Assembly: GCA_017460915.1 (NCBI GenBank)
Contig: JAFUAA010000054.1
Coordinates: forward strand, 1 to 59,526
Direction: 5' to 3'
DNA from: Bacteroidales bacterium
GTDB taxonomy: Bacteria > Bacteroidota > Bacteroidia > Bacteroidales > F082
DNA length: 59,526 bases
Below, in pieces: positions 50,578 through 59,187 of this stretch. The position numbers were made by a program, and so were the translations under genes. Position 1 is the first letter of the stretch. Each line of letters starts with the position of its first letter. The notes under the pieces are model-generated. The model was not told the DNA's origin. It did not search any database and worked only from the letters and a program-made list of their open reading frames with translations.

Positions 50578-51141
50578 ATGTTAAGTCAAGATGTAAAGAT
50601 TGGAAGCGCTGTCCGTTTGGATGGAAAGATTTATTTCTGCATTGACTTCCAACACGTTAAGCCAGGAAAAGGCAACACTATCATGCGTATCAAACTGAAG
50701 GACGTGCTGAGCGGCAACGTGCTTGAAAAGCGTTTCGATATTGGCGTGAAGTTGGAGGATGTCCGCGTGGAGCACCGTCCCTACCAGTACCTTTATAAGG
50801 AAGGAGAGGATTTCATTTTCATGCACACCGAAACCTATGACCAAATCCCGATTGCTGGCGACAACATCACTGGCGTGAAGTTCATGAAGGAAAATGACGT
50901 CGTTGACGTCGTCGTCGACGCCAGCACCGAGACCATCCTCTTCGCCGAAATGCCAGTGAAGACCGTGCTGAAAGTGACCTACACCGAGCCCGGCGAGAAG
51001 GGCAACACTGCCACCAACGCCTTGAAGGAAGCCACCGTCGAGACGGGCGCCATGGTCCGCGTGCCGCTGTTCATCAACACGGACGACATGATTCGCGTCG
51101 ACACCCGCACGGGCGAATACTGCGAACGCGTGAAAGCCTAA
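50578..51141 (+). CDS. efp: Translation elongation factor P
   Basis: Relieves ribosome stalling at polyproline. The 187-residue protein has three beta domains. The tip loop HVKPGKGN carries Lys31, the position equivalent to the modified Lys34 of E. coli; a Lys there suggests lysylation-type or no modification rather than rhamnosylation of Arg. The C-terminal domain contains FINTDDMIRVDTRTGEY. The gene stands alone with its own promoter and terminator. No modification enzyme gene is in the window. Confidence 0.95.
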   Translation: MLSQDVKIGSAVRLDGKIYFCIDFQHVKPGKGNTIMRIKLKDVLSGNVLEKRFDIGVKLEDVRVEHRPYQYLYKEGEDFIFMHTETYDQIPIAGDNITGVKFMKENDVVDVVVDASTETILFAEMPVKTVLKVTYTEPGEKGNTATNALKEATVETGAMVRVPLFINTDDMIRVDTRTGEYCERVKA

Positions 51142-51157
51142 TCAAGGCATGACCACT

Positions 51158-51191
51158 GAAAGCGCAGGAGATTTCTTCTGCGCTTTTTGTT
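51158..51191 (+). terminator. Rho-independent terminator after efp
   Basis: AAAGCGCAG and CTGCGCTTT arms with a T-run. Confidence 0.85.
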
Positions 51192-51205
51192 TTTGGAAAA
51201 AAATG

Positions 51206-51213
51206 TATTTTTG
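51206..51213 (+). promoter_or_regulatory. -7 element (TATTTTTG) for the lpxD-like gene
   Basis: TATTTTTG on the plus strand, 26 bases before the ATG at 51240. Confidence 0.6.
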
Positions 51214-51239
51214 CGCTATCATTTTATAGACTTATTCCG

Positions 51240-52181
51240 ATGAAAATACAAAAATCTACTCTAAAATCCATTGCTGAACTAATTGGTGCACAATATGTTG
51301 GCCGCGCTGATTTTCCCATCACGGGCCTCAACGAAATCCACAAGGTGGAGGTAGGCGACATCACTTTTGTAGACCATCCGAAATACTACGCTAAGGCGTT
51401 GAACTCTGCCGCGACGGTCGTCCTTATTAATAAAGAGGTGGAATGTCCCGAGGGAAAAGTCTTGCTGCTGCATCCCGATCCATTTGATGCTTTTGTACGG
51501 CTGATGCGACATTTTCGTCCGTTTGAGCCTCAAATGCAACCGATTAGCGACAGTGCAACGATAGGCGAGGGGACGCTCGTCATGCCAGGCAGCTTCGTGG
51601 GACATCACACTGTTATCGGGAAAAACTGTGTCATTCACCCCAACGTGACCATTTACGACCATTGTGTGATTGGCGACAACGTCATCATCCATTCTGGCAG
51701 CGTCATCGGGGCGGACGGCTACTATTTCCAGCGTCGCAACGAAGGCTACAAGAAGTTTGAGTCGTTTGGCCGCGTGGTCATCGCCGACGATGTGGAAATC
51801 GGTGCGCTGTGCAGCATCGACCGTGGCGTGACGTCCGACACCATCATCGAAAGCGGCACCAAACTCGACAACCACTGCCAAATCGGGCACGACAGCTACA
51901 TTGGCCACAACTGCCTTATCGGTGCCCATGCCGCCATCGCCGGCGTGACGCGCATCGAAGACGACGTCATCCTTTGGGGCCGTGTGTGCGTCAACAAGGA
52001 CTTGGTCATCGGGACGGGAGCGGTGGTGCTGGCCACTTCTGCCGTTGACAAGAACGTGGGTCCGGGCAAGGCTGTTTTTGGCGTGCCTGCCCAAGAAGTG
52101 AAGAAACAATGGCGTGAGCAGGCCGCTCTTCGCCAACTACCTGATTTCCTGAAAGAATACTACAAAACCCATCAATCCTAA
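51240..52181 (+). CDS. LpxD-like UDP-3-O-acylglucosamine N-acyltransferase
   Basis: Predicted third enzyme of lipid A synthesis, adding the amide-linked 3-hydroxy fatty acid. The 313-residue protein has the LpxD N-terminal domain (1-100, GDITFVDHPKYYAKALNSA), then left-handed beta-helix hexapeptide repeats (for example IGKNCVIHPNVTIYDHCVIG), a catalytic His in the DNHCQIGHDSYIGHN region, and a C-terminal helix. It is some 30 residues shorter than E. coli LpxD. Bacteroidota often carry a second, divergent LpxD-like gene, so this may not be the main enzyme. The hydrolase gene follows at once. Confidence 0.82.
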   Translation: MKIQKSTLKSIAELIGAQYVGRADFPITGLNEIHKVEVGDITFVDHPKYYAKALNSAATVVLINKEVECPEGKVLLLHPDPFDAFVRLMRHFRPFEPQMQPISDSATIGEGTLVMPGSFVGHHTVIGKNCVIHPNVTIYDHCVIGDNVIIHSGSVIGADGYYFQRRNEGYKKFESFGRVVIADDVEIGALCSIDRGVTSDTIIESGTKLDNHCQIGHDSYIGHNCLIGAHAAIAGVTRIEDDVILWGRVCVNKDLVIGTGAVVLATSAVDKNVGPGKAVFGVPAQEVKKQWREQAALRQLPDFLKEYYKTHQS

Positions 52182-53108
52182 ATGATGAAAAAGCTAACGC
52201 TACTGCTTTTGTTTGCGCTTGTTCTGACGGCCCCGAAAGGCTTCTCCCAGACAATGAAGACCTACCCATACGCCGAGCGCGACACGTTGCAATTGTACCT
52301 CGACTTCTATACACCTGAAACCGTGAACGATAGCACGATTTGCATCGTTTATGTCTTTGGCGGAGGTTTTGTGGGCGGTCATCGCGATGGCGATTTCGAG
52401 AAGGCCTATTTCAAGCAACTGGTTGACGAAGGCTTCCAAGTGGCGGCTATCGACTATCGTTTGGGCTTGAAAGGCGTGAAGGGCCTAGGGGTGACCAACT
52501 CCAAGCCTCTGGAGGTCGCCGTCAATATGGCTGTGGAAGATGCCATTTCGGCCATTGCCTATTTGCTTAAGCATTCCAAGGGGTTGAAAATCAACAAGGA
52601 TTGGATTGTTATGGTGGGTTCGAGCGCTGGGGCCATCACCTCTTTGCAAACCGACTATGCCTTATGCAACGGCCTCCTTAATGCCGACCTTTTGCCCGAC
52701 GATTTCCGCTTGGCGGGTGTGGTGTCTTATGCAGGTGCCATTTATTGGAGCAAGGGCAAGGTGAAATACGAAAAGCACAACCCCGCCCCAACCATGCTCT
52801 ACCATGGCATGGCCGACGGTTTGGTGCCTTATAATAAACTGAAGTTCTTCAAGATAGGCTTCTATGGCACGAATAGTTTGGTGAAACGTTTCGAGAAATT
52901 CGGCTATCCGTATTTTGCGCGTCGTTTCGAGGACTATGGTCACAGCGTTGCCATGGCGGGTCCGCTCACGGTCGACGATTTGGTTTGGTTTTGCCGCCAT
53001 TATGTCTACGGAAAGGAACAGCTGCAAGTTGACGGCACTTATCGTCAGCTTGACAAGTCGAAGATGCCAGAGCACGATGTTTATTCCTTTAGAGAATTGT
53101 ATAAATAA
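52182..53108 (+). CDS. Exported alpha/beta-hydrolase (esterase-like)
   Basis: A 308-residue secreted hydrolase with a signal peptide (LLLLFALVLTAPKGFSQ). The oxyanion motif is VFGGGFVGG, the nucleophile lies in MVGSSAGAI (GxSxG), an Asp in HGMADGLVP and the His in EDYGHSVAM, giving a full catalytic triad. The pattern fits carboxylesterases of the BD-FAE/acetyl-esterase group. It begins right after the lpxD-like stop, so the two share a transcript. The substrate is unknown. Confidence 0.82.
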   Translation: MMKKLTLLLLFALVLTAPKGFSQTMKTYPYAERDTLQLYLDFYTPETVNDSTICIVYVFGGGFVGGHRDGDFEKAYFKQLVDEGFQVAAIDYRLGLKGVKGLGVTNSKPLEVAVNMAVEDAISAIAYLLKHSKGLKINKDWIVMVGSSAGAITSLQTDYALCNGLLNADLLPDDFRLAGVVSYAGAIYWSKGKVKYEKHNPAPTMLYHGMADGLVPYNKLKFFKIGFYGTNSLVKRFEKFGYPYFARRFEDYGHSVAMAGPLTVDDLVWFCRHYVYGKEQLQVDGTYRQLDKSKMPEHDVYSFRELYK

Positions 53109-53390
53109 GCGGATTGTCATGGATATGTTGTTATATGAAGGAGTTGCCTGTCAAGCCCATCTATAAAGAGAATGACGAACCCTCACCATGCCCAAGTTGT
53201 TGGAACAATCGTGTCAGGTCATGGCGTGTTATGTCCGATTTTTTGGTCGCCAGAATGCGACGGAGGCGAAGTTGAAAGATTTGCCGATTGGATTCCGAAA
53301 AAACCGGAAATGGGTCTGTGCATCATGTATGAACGCAATCGCGTCTGTGCCGCTGACGATTATGTGAATCGCCCCGCGACTATCATAAGA
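53109..53390. other. Intergenic stretch without a credible gene
   Basis: An open frame runs through here and across both downstream tRNA genes, but it has no ribosome-binding site and reads tRNA sequence as protein, so it is not a gene. Some pieces (for example WSPECDGGEVERFADW) may be eroded coding sequence. Nothing else was identified. Confidence 0.5.
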
Positions 53391-53428
53391 GAAACGGGCT
53401 CTTGTCATCAAGAACCCGTTTCGTTTTT
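53391..53428. terminator. Terminator-like hairpin beside tRNA-Ser
   Basis: GAAACGGGCTCTTG and CAAGAACCCGTTTC arms around TCAT, with a T-run on the plus strand. It may end the tRNA transcript (minus) or the hydrolase transcript (plus). Confidence 0.6.
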
Positions 53429-53429
53429 G

Positions 53430-53515
53430 CGGAGAGAAAGGGATTCGAACCCTTGGAACGCAAAGCGTTCAACGGTTTTCGAGACCGCCCCGATCGACCA
53501 CTCCGGCATCTCTCC
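53430..53515 (-). tRNA. tRNA-Ser (anticodon CGA)
   Basis: Acceptor GGAGAGA / TCTCTCC, anticodon loop CTCGAAA, long variable arm (GAACGC / GCGTTC), T loop TTCGAAT. No CCA is encoded. Confidence 0.95.
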
Positions 53516-53548
53516 TGTGGTTTCAGTAGGTGAGTTTCCGTCACCTTG

Positions 53549-53633
53549 CGGAGACAGAGGGATTCGAACCCCCGAAGCCTTTCGGCTTAACGGTTTTCAA
53601 GACCGCCGCTATCGACCACTCAGCCATATCTCC
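53549..53633 (-). tRNA. tRNA-Ser (anticodon TGA)
   Basis: Acceptor GGAGATA / TGTCTCC, anticodon loop CTTGAAA, long variable arm (AAGCC / GGCTT), T loop TTCGAAT. It lies 33 bases upstream of tRNA-Ser(CGA) on the same transcript. Confidence 0.95.
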
Positions 53634-53637
53634 GCTG

Positions 53638-53645
53638 CAAAAGTA
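53638..53645 (-). promoter_or_regulatory. -7 element (TACTTTTG) for the tRNA-Ser pair
   Basis: TACTTTTG on the minus strand, 4 bases before the mature 5' end of tRNA-Ser(TGA), so transcription would start almost at the tRNA. Confidence 0.6.
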
Positions 53646-53707
53646 CGACAATTTTCGATTGGTTGAGAAAAATCGAGAAAAAAAATCTCAATTTCACCCA
53701 AAAAGGC

Positions 53708-53715
53708 TATCTTTG
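53708..53715 (+). promoter_or_regulatory. -7 element (TATCTTTG) for the TPR regulator gene
   Basis: TATCTTTG on the plus strand, 24 bases before the ATG at 53740. Confidence 0.55.
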
Positions 53716-53739
53716 CAAGGCCAAAACGGATACGAAACG

Positions 53740-55383
53740 ATGAACAAAAAGGTGTTTGCGAAAGTGTTTTTTTTCTCCCTTTCGGTGCTGATGTGCGCTT
53801 GCGGAAGGGGAAAGACTGCCTTTACCCGACAGAACGCTCCGCATCATTTCGTTGAGTTGAAAGCCTTGGAACGGCTGATTGAAACCCAGCCTTCAGCCGC
53901 GTTGGATAGCGTTGCGTGGCTGAAAGATCAAGAAGCCCATACTCCGTTCACGGAACTGGATGCCTGCGAGTTACGCTTGCGTGAGGTGCAGGCGCAATAC
54001 AAAAATCGGTCGCTTTCTACGGCAAGTCCCGACCTGAGCCCTGTTCTTGCATTTTACGATAGTCTGGCCGTTTTTTATCCTACTGATGCCGACTTGCAGT
54101 TCCTTCGCGCCAACGCCTATTATTATAAAGGTGCGGAATGCGCCTTCGCCAGTGAGGATGTGATGGCCTTAACGCATTATCTGAAGGCTTTGCAGGTGAT
54201 GAGCCTGCGTGACGATTGGTCTGGAAATCCCTATGCAAAGCGTTTCATCGCACTGACTTTCACGCGGTTGTCGGAAATCCTGTATAGGTACGGCCTTCAA
54301 GACGAAGCCTTCGAGTCTTGTCGCAAAGCTTCTTCTTACTATGAATCGGAAGCCGATTTGGCGGCGATAATGCGTTTTGAGGCAGCCATTTATCAGTCGC
54401 AGAAAGACTACGACAAGGCTTTGGCCCGATTTCAGGAATCGACGGAGATGGTGCCGATGGATGACGGCCAAGTCCAACTTTCTGTTGGAGCAAAACTCAT
54501 TGAATTGCAGCAATATGACTCGGCAGTTCCGCATCTCGAAACGGCATTTGATTCGGGCGATCGTTTTGCCCGCGTTGAAGCTTCCGCCAAATTGGCCGCG
54601 ATCTATCGGGATAAAGGCCGGGCCGACGAGGAGCTGCGCTATACACGTTTCTATGTTGAGAATTCAATGTCGGAGACGCGCCTGGCCTCGCGAAAGCTGG
54701 AGATAGAATACCTTTATGAGGATTTCAACCGCCCCAAAGAGCAGGTCGCATCGTCCAAAGAACCCCAAGCCTCGTCACCCCTTTGGATTCTGATGGTTTT
54801 GCTGGCCGTCATCGTTTTCTTGGCCTATATCATCGTGCGTAACAGGAAGCGTATCAGCCATATAGAGAATAAAATATCGACTATCGAACAGCGGTATGGC
54901 CAAGGAATTGCCGATAGTGACGTGGAGATTGAGCAGGTTTCGCAACAGCTGAACAATACGCACGAGAGACCAGAAAACACCAATAAGATAGATTTCGACA
55001 TGGCGTGGCAATCCTATATGGAGAGTCCTATGGCGCTGAAAATCAAGAATTCGTTGGATGGGAAGGATATCATGATCAAGAATGTGGGCGTGTTCCCGAA
55101 GCTGAAGTTGAAGGAGATGGATTATATGGGTTTGGTCCAGGCCGCCAATCGAAGTTTCCCCGACTTTTCATCGCGTTTCTTGAAAGACCACCCCGACCTG
55201 AATGTGGCCGACGTGCGTCATAGCTGTCTCGCCCTTTTAGGCTTGAACGATGCCGAGATTGCGGTGCTTGAGGGCATATCCTATAGTGGCACGAACCGCC
55301 GGACAAACAAAGTTTTGGCGGCACTCAACGAGGGCGACAACCTCGAATTGGCCTTGCTGACCTATATCAAAAATAGATTCTAA
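53740..55383 (+). CDS. TPR-repeat membrane protein with C-terminal HTH-like domain
   Basis: A 547-residue protein. The ATG at 53740 gives a hydrophobic start with a lipobox-like LMCACG, and follows the promoter; the open frame further upstream crosses tRNA-Ser and is ignored. TPR helices cover residues about 60-330 (for example [20 protein letters not shown]). A membrane helix at about 350 ([19 protein letters not shown]) is followed by a coiled coil and a C-terminal domain ([35 protein letters not shown]) that resembles a LuxR-type helix-turn-helix. Such Bacteroidota proteins may be membrane-tethered regulators. Function is inferred from domains only. Confidence 0.75.
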   Translation: MNKKVFAKVFFFSLSVLMCACGRGKTAFTRQNAPHHFVELKALERLIETQPSAALDSVAWLKDQEAHTPFTELDACELRLREVQAQYKNRSLSTASPDLSPVLAFYDSLAVFYPTDADLQFLRANAYYYKGAECAFASEDVMALTHYLKALQVMSLRDDWSGNPYAKRFIALTFTRLSEILYRYGLQDEAFESCRKASSYYESEADLAAIMRFEAAIYQSQKDYDKALARFQESTEMVPMDDGQVQLSVGAKLIELQQYDSAVPHLETAFDSGDRFARVEASAKLAAIYRDKGRADEELRYTRFYVENSMSETRLASRKLEIEYLYEDFNRPKEQVASSKEPQASSPLWILMVLLAVIVFLAYIIVRNRKRISHIENKISTIEQRYGQGIADSDVEIEQVSQQLNNTHERPENTNKIDFDMAWQSYMESPMALKIKNSLDGKDIMIKNVGVFPKLKLKEMDYMGLVQAANRSFPDFSSRFLKDHPDLNVADVRHSCLALLGLNDAEIAVLEGISYSGTNRRTNKVLAALNEGDNLELALLTYIKNRF

Positions 55384-55472
55384 ATGTTGTTAATCAAATA
55401 GATATTGAATAATTGTTGATAAATGTTGAGAAATTGGAGCGCAAAAAGTTTTGCATGTGTCTGTACCTTGCT

Positions 55473-55480
55473 TACTTTTG
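55473..55480 (+). promoter_or_regulatory. -7 element (TACTTTTG) for the GWxTD operon
   Basis: TACTTTTG on the plus strand, 26 bases before the ATG at 55507. It fixes the start against an earlier in-frame codon at 55423. Confidence 0.6.
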
Positions 55481-55506
55481 CCTCGTCTAACGCAAAATCA
55501 TTGAAC

Positions 55507-56985
55507 ATGAAAAGAACATTGATGCTTATGATGCTCGCACTGATTGCCACTGCGGGTAACGCTCAGACCAATCAAGCCAAAGTCAAGCGTCTGAGACCTT
55601 ATCTTTCTACGACAACCTATTGTGTCCCTGGCGTGACGCCTTTTGTCGAAAACGCCATCGCTTTTGACTGCCGTACTGCGGTTTACAAGCAGTTTGAGCC
55701 GGGTAAGTTCAAGGCTACGGTTGAGATTACCACGGTTTTTCGGAAAGGAGAGGAGACCACTTTCTCGAAAGTCGCAGTCGATAGTCCTGTGGTGACTGAT
55801 ACCGCTAATCTCGATGGAGCTTTTATCGACCAGCAGCGTTTCCCTCTGCCCAATGGCGAATACCAGATGGAAATCAGCATCGAAGACTTGAATAGTGGCG
55901 ATGCATTGCCAACGGGCTCCATCACGGTTGACCTCAACTATCCCGAGCACGTGCCTTCCATTTCCGACATTTTGTTGTTCGACTCCAGCGTCAAGGCCAC
56001 GAAGTTGTCGGCTTGTACCAAGAGCGGCATGGATTTCCTCCCGAGAGTGTATCCGTTCTACGGCCAAAATGAGAGCAAATTGAACTTCTACGTGGAGCTT
56101 TACAACAGTGAAGCACTTTATTCGGAAGGCAAGTTCCTCGTCAGCTATTACATTGAGACGCGCGAATCGCAGACGCGGATGCAGGACTATTCGTTCAACA
56201 AGCGTTTCGATGTGGGTAAGGTGAACGTGTTGCTCAATACAATAGACATCAGCACATTGCCCTCCGGCAACTATTATCTCGTTGTTGAGATGCGTGACCG
56301 CAGCAATGCCTTGATTTGCTCGAACAGCTGCCCTTTCCAACGTAGCAATCCGAGCATGACATACGACATGAATGATTTGGCAGGCATCAATATCGCCAAC
56401 ACCTTCGTCAGCGAAATCACCAATCTTGATTCGCTTCGTCGTTACATCCGTTACCTCGACCCGATTTGCTCTGAACTCGAACGCGACTATGCGGCCAATT
56501 TGGTGAAAACCCAAGACATGAAGACGATGCAGCAGTTCCTCCTCAACTTCTGGAATGCCCGATCGCCGATGAATCCGCGTCAAGGCTTCAACGAATATCT
56601 GGCAGCAGTCCATCGCGTCAACATGTCGTTTAAGACGAGTTCGCACCCTGGCTATCGCACCGATAGAGGCTATGTCTTCCTAAAATACGGACAACCTGAC
56701 AAAATCATGGAAAGCCCCAGTGAACCAGGCGCTTATCCTTACGAGATTTGGCATTACTATGCCGTTGCCAACCAACGCAACAAACGTTTTGTCTTCATGT
56801 CGAAGGACACCGCGGCTAACGACTATCAGCTCATCCATTCCGACGTGGTGGGCGAGGTCAACAACCCGCGTTGGCAGCTTGAGATTTATTCGCGTATCTA
56901 TGGCACTTATCAGGGCGTCGACCAGACTGAGAAGGACGACACTTGGGGCTCGCACGCTGGCGATTTGTACAACAACCCGAGATAG
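55507..56985 (+). CDS. GWxTD-domain exported protein
   Basis: A 492-residue secreted protein with a signal peptide (LMLMMLALIATAGNAQ). The first 300 residues are beta-rich. The C-terminal 170 carry the GWxTD-type domain: LLNFWNARSPMNPRQGFNEY, then GYRTDRGYVFLKYGQPDKI, with GYRTD in the place of GWxTD. The family is widespread in Bacteroidota and related phyla and its function is unknown. It heads a likely three-gene unit with the acyltransferase (5-base gap) and the glycosyltransferase. Confidence 0.85.
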   Translation: MKRTLMLMMLALIATAGNAQTNQAKVKRLRPYLSTTTYCVPGVTPFVENAIAFDCRTAVYKQFEPGKFKATVEITTVFRKGEETTFSKVAVDSPVVTDTANLDGAFIDQQRFPLPNGEYQMEISIEDLNSGDALPTGSITVDLNYPEHVPSISDILLFDSSVKATKLSACTKSGMDFLPRVYPFYGQNESKLNFYVELYNSEALYSEGKFLVSYYIETRESQTRMQDYSFNKRFDVGKVNVLLNTIDISTLPSGNYYLVVEMRDRSNALICSNSCPFQRSNPSMTYDMNDLAGINIANTFVSEITNLDSLRRYIRYLDPICSELERDYAANLVKTQDMKTMQQFLLNFWNARSPMNPRQGFNEYLAAVHRVNMSFKTSSHPGYRTDRGYVFLKYGQPDKIMESPSEPGAYPYEIWHYYAVANQRNKRFVFMSKDTAANDYQLIHSDVVGEVNNPRWQLEIYSRIYGTYQGVDQTEKDDTWGSHAGDLYNNPR

Positions 56986-56990
56986 TCGTC

Positions 56991-57878
56991 ATGAAGCTAT
57001 TCGGGTTTTACATAGTGAAGCTTTGGGCCGATTTCCTGTCGGTGCATCCGTTTTGGTTGCTCTACATGAAGTCCGATGTCTATAGGTTTTTGCTCTACCA
57101 TGTGCTTCGCTATCGGCGCAAGGTGGTCAGGGAGAATTTGTTGCGCTCTTTCCCTGGAAAAGACGCCAAGGCCATCAAAACCATCGAGCGCCGGTTTTAC
57201 CGCAACCTCTGCGACCAGTTTGTGGAGGCTCCAAAGATGCTCCGTATGGGGCCGACGGGGTATAGGAACCGTGTCACTTTCTCGAATCCTGAGCTTGCCC
57301 AGCAACTTTATGAGCAAAAAAAGAACGTTTTTTACGCCATCCCGCATTCGGGCAATTGGGAATGGTTTGGAAAATTGATACCAGAACTTTCGCCCCACAA
57401 GGGACTGGCCATATATAAAAAGGTGCAAAACTCGGCTTTCGAGCGGCTCATGCTCGAGATGCGTACGAAGGACTGCCAGTTGGAGATGGTGGAGTCGAAC
57501 TTTGCCTTGAAACGTTTGGCTCAATTGCGGGGCGAGCTGAACTCGGTGCTGATGATGGCCGACCAGTCGCCGCGCGGTGTCGACTCCGACTATTGGACCG
57601 AGTTCTTGCATCAGGACACGTGTTGGTTCACGGGTTTGGAACGTATCTCCAAGATGTTGGACTATGCCGTGGTGTTTGTTGATATGAAACGTGTGGGAAG
57701 AGGCCGTTACGAGGTTGGCTTTGAGCTGCTTGCCTCCGACCCAAAAGCGATGGGGAAAAACGAGCTTATGGAGAGATATGTACGCCGCGTTGAGCAGTTC
57801 ATCTTGGGCGAGCCCGATAACTGGCTTTGGTCGCATCGCCGATGGAAACATTCTAGGAACCAAAATGTTGAGCGATGA
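56991..57878 (+). CDS. LpxL/HtrB-like lipid A acyltransferase
   Basis: A 295-residue predicted inner-membrane acyltransferase adding a secondary acyl chain to lipid A or a related lipid. The catalytic HxxxxE box is in YAIPHSGNWEWFGK; further family blocks are LAIYKKVQNSAFERLM and LMMADQSPRG, with DNWLWSHRRWK at the end. Length is typical. The ATG at 56991 lies 5 bases after the GWxTD stop; its own stop overlaps the glycosyltransferase ATG by 4 bases. Confidence 0.88.
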   Translation: MKLFGFYIVKLWADFLSVHPFWLLYMKSDVYRFLLYHVLRYRRKVVRENLLRSFPGKDAKAIKTIERRFYRNLCDQFVEAPKMLRMGPTGYRNRVTFSNPELAQQLYEQKKNVFYAIPHSGNWEWFGKLIPELSPHKGLAIYKKVQNSAFERLMLEMRTKDCQLEMVESNFALKRLAQLRGELNSVLMMADQSPRGVDSDYWTEFLHQDTCWFTGLERISKMLDYAVVFVDMKRVGRGRYEVGFELLASDPKAMGKNELMERYVRRVEQFILGEPDNWLWSHRRWKHSRNQNVER

Positions 57879-58894
57879 AGGTGGCCGTCGTCATATTGAA
57901 CTACAATGGGCGAAAATTCCTTGAACAGTTCTTACCCAACGTTATCGCCAATTGCGACCCGGATTTGGCCGAGGTCATTGTTGCCGACAATGCTTCCACT
58001 GACGATTCGGTGGCGTTCATGAAGAGCCGTTTCCCAGGTGTCAGATTGATTGAGAACGGCAGCAATGGTGGCTTTGCAACGGGGTATAACGTGGCTTTGA
58101 GGCAAGTCGAGGCACAGTATTATGTGTTGCTCAACAGCGACATCGAGGTGACACCGCATTGGATTGAGCCTGTCGTCGCGTTGATGGATTCCGACCCCAG
58201 GATTTCCGCTTGCCAGCCCAAGATTTTGTCGTACTACCACAAGGAGCAGTTTGAATATGCGGGTGCCAGTGGCGGCTTCATCGACAAGTACGGCTATCCG
58301 TTCTGTCGCGGGCGCGTGTTCCAGAATCTCGAGGTCGACGAGGGCCAGTATGATGCGCCTATGGAGGTGTTTTGGGCCACGGGTGCTTGCATGTTTGTCC
58401 GTGCCGACCTCTATCACCAGATTGGCGGGTTGGACGACAGCTTCTTTGCCCACATGGAGGAAATTGACCTATGTTGGAGGCTGAAGAATGCTGGCTACAA
58501 GGTGTTTTGCTGTCCGCAGTCGCATATCTATCACATTGGAGGCGGCACCTTGCCGAAAAACTCGCCGCGCAAGACATATTTGAACTTCCGCAACAACCTT
58601 TCGCTTTTGGTGAAAAACCTGCCTGAAAAGCGCGTCCATCGCACCATCCTCTATCGCATCTTTTTGGACTGGGTGGCGGCGTTCAAGTTCCTCTTTGAGG
58701 GCTGCCCGAAGGACTTCAAGATGGTCTTCAAGGCGCATTGGGACTTCTATAAGCGGCTGAAAACGTTGCGCGAAGGCCGAAAGGCCGTTGAACACAAGCC
58801 GGTGAGTTGCGTCTATCGTCGCAATATCGTGTTCGACAATGTGCTACGGGGCAAAAAGAAGTTCAGCGAACTCGATGGGAAGATTTTTACGTAA
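57875..58894 (+). CDS. Family 2 glycosyltransferase
   Basis: A 339-residue GT2 enzyme of the rhamnosyltransferase-like group. Motifs: VVILNYNGRKFLEQFL (nucleotide strand), VIVADNASTDDSV, VLLNSDIEVTPHW with the DxD-type acidic site, WATGACMFVRADLY and FFAHMEEIDLCWRLKNAGYK. It has a basic C-terminal region without clear membrane helices. It overlaps the acyltransferase gene by 4 bases, which suggests a role in a surface polysaccharide or lipid. Donor and acceptor are unknown. Confidence 0.9.
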   Translation: MKVAVVILNYNGRKFLEQFLPNVIANCDPDLAEVIVADNASTDDSVAFMKSRFPGVRLIENGSNGGFATGYNVALRQVEAQYYVLLNSDIEVTPHWIEPVVALMDSDPRISACQPKILSYYHKEQFEYAGASGGFIDKYGYPFCRGRVFQNLEVDEGQYDAPMEVFWATGACMFVRADLYHQIGGLDDSFFAHMEEIDLCWRLKNAGYKVFCCPQSHIYHIGGGTLPKNSPRKTYLNFRNNLSLLVKNLPEKRVHRTILYRIFLDWVAAFKFLFEGCPKDFKMVFKAHWDFYKRLKTLREGRKAVEHKPVSCVYRRNIVFDNVLRGKKKFSELDGKIFT

Positions 58895-58952
58895 TAGAAC
58901 TAAGCGGCCATAAATGGCATTACCGCTTTTTCTTGACAAATCGAATTTTTTG

Positions 58953-58960
58953 TATATTTG
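58953..58960 (+). promoter_or_regulatory. Promoter (TTGAC ... TATATTTG) upstream of the IS3 relic
   Basis: TTGAC at 58934 followed at the expected distance by TATATTTG. It points towards the SpvB-like gene, with the IS relic in between. Confidence 0.55.
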
Positions 58961-58969
58961 CACGATTGG

Positions 58970-59128
58970 AACTCCGTCGATGAGTTCAAACATGCACTTA
59001 TGGCATACATACATTACTATAACAACGACGGAATCAAGTTAAGACTAAAAGGAAAGAGTCTGGTGCAATTCCGAACTCTTTACCATGATAATTAATGTTT
59101 AACCGTCCAACTTCTAGGGGGCACATCA
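58970..59128 (+). mobile_element. 3' relic of an IS3-family element
   Basis: The frame from 58970 to the TAA at 59093-59095 encodes NSVDEFKHALMAYIHYYNND followed by GIKLRLKGKSLVQFRTLYHD, the C-terminal end of IS3-family (IS150-like) transposases. The segment after it (GTCCAACTTCTAGGGGG-CACATCA, 59105-59128) looks like the right terminal inverted repeat. The rest of the transposase and the left end are missing. It lies in the leader of the SpvB-like gene. Confidence 0.8.
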
Positions 59129-59187
59129 AAACTTCCACGCTTTTTTATTGTGTCGTCGTGGCGGACAAACAATAAAAACCCAATACA

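Noticed and set aside
53172-53666. Plus-strand frame of 164 codons across both tRNA-Ser genes
   Set aside because: RRERDSNPWNAK-type residues come from antisense tRNA; there is no ribosome-binding site.
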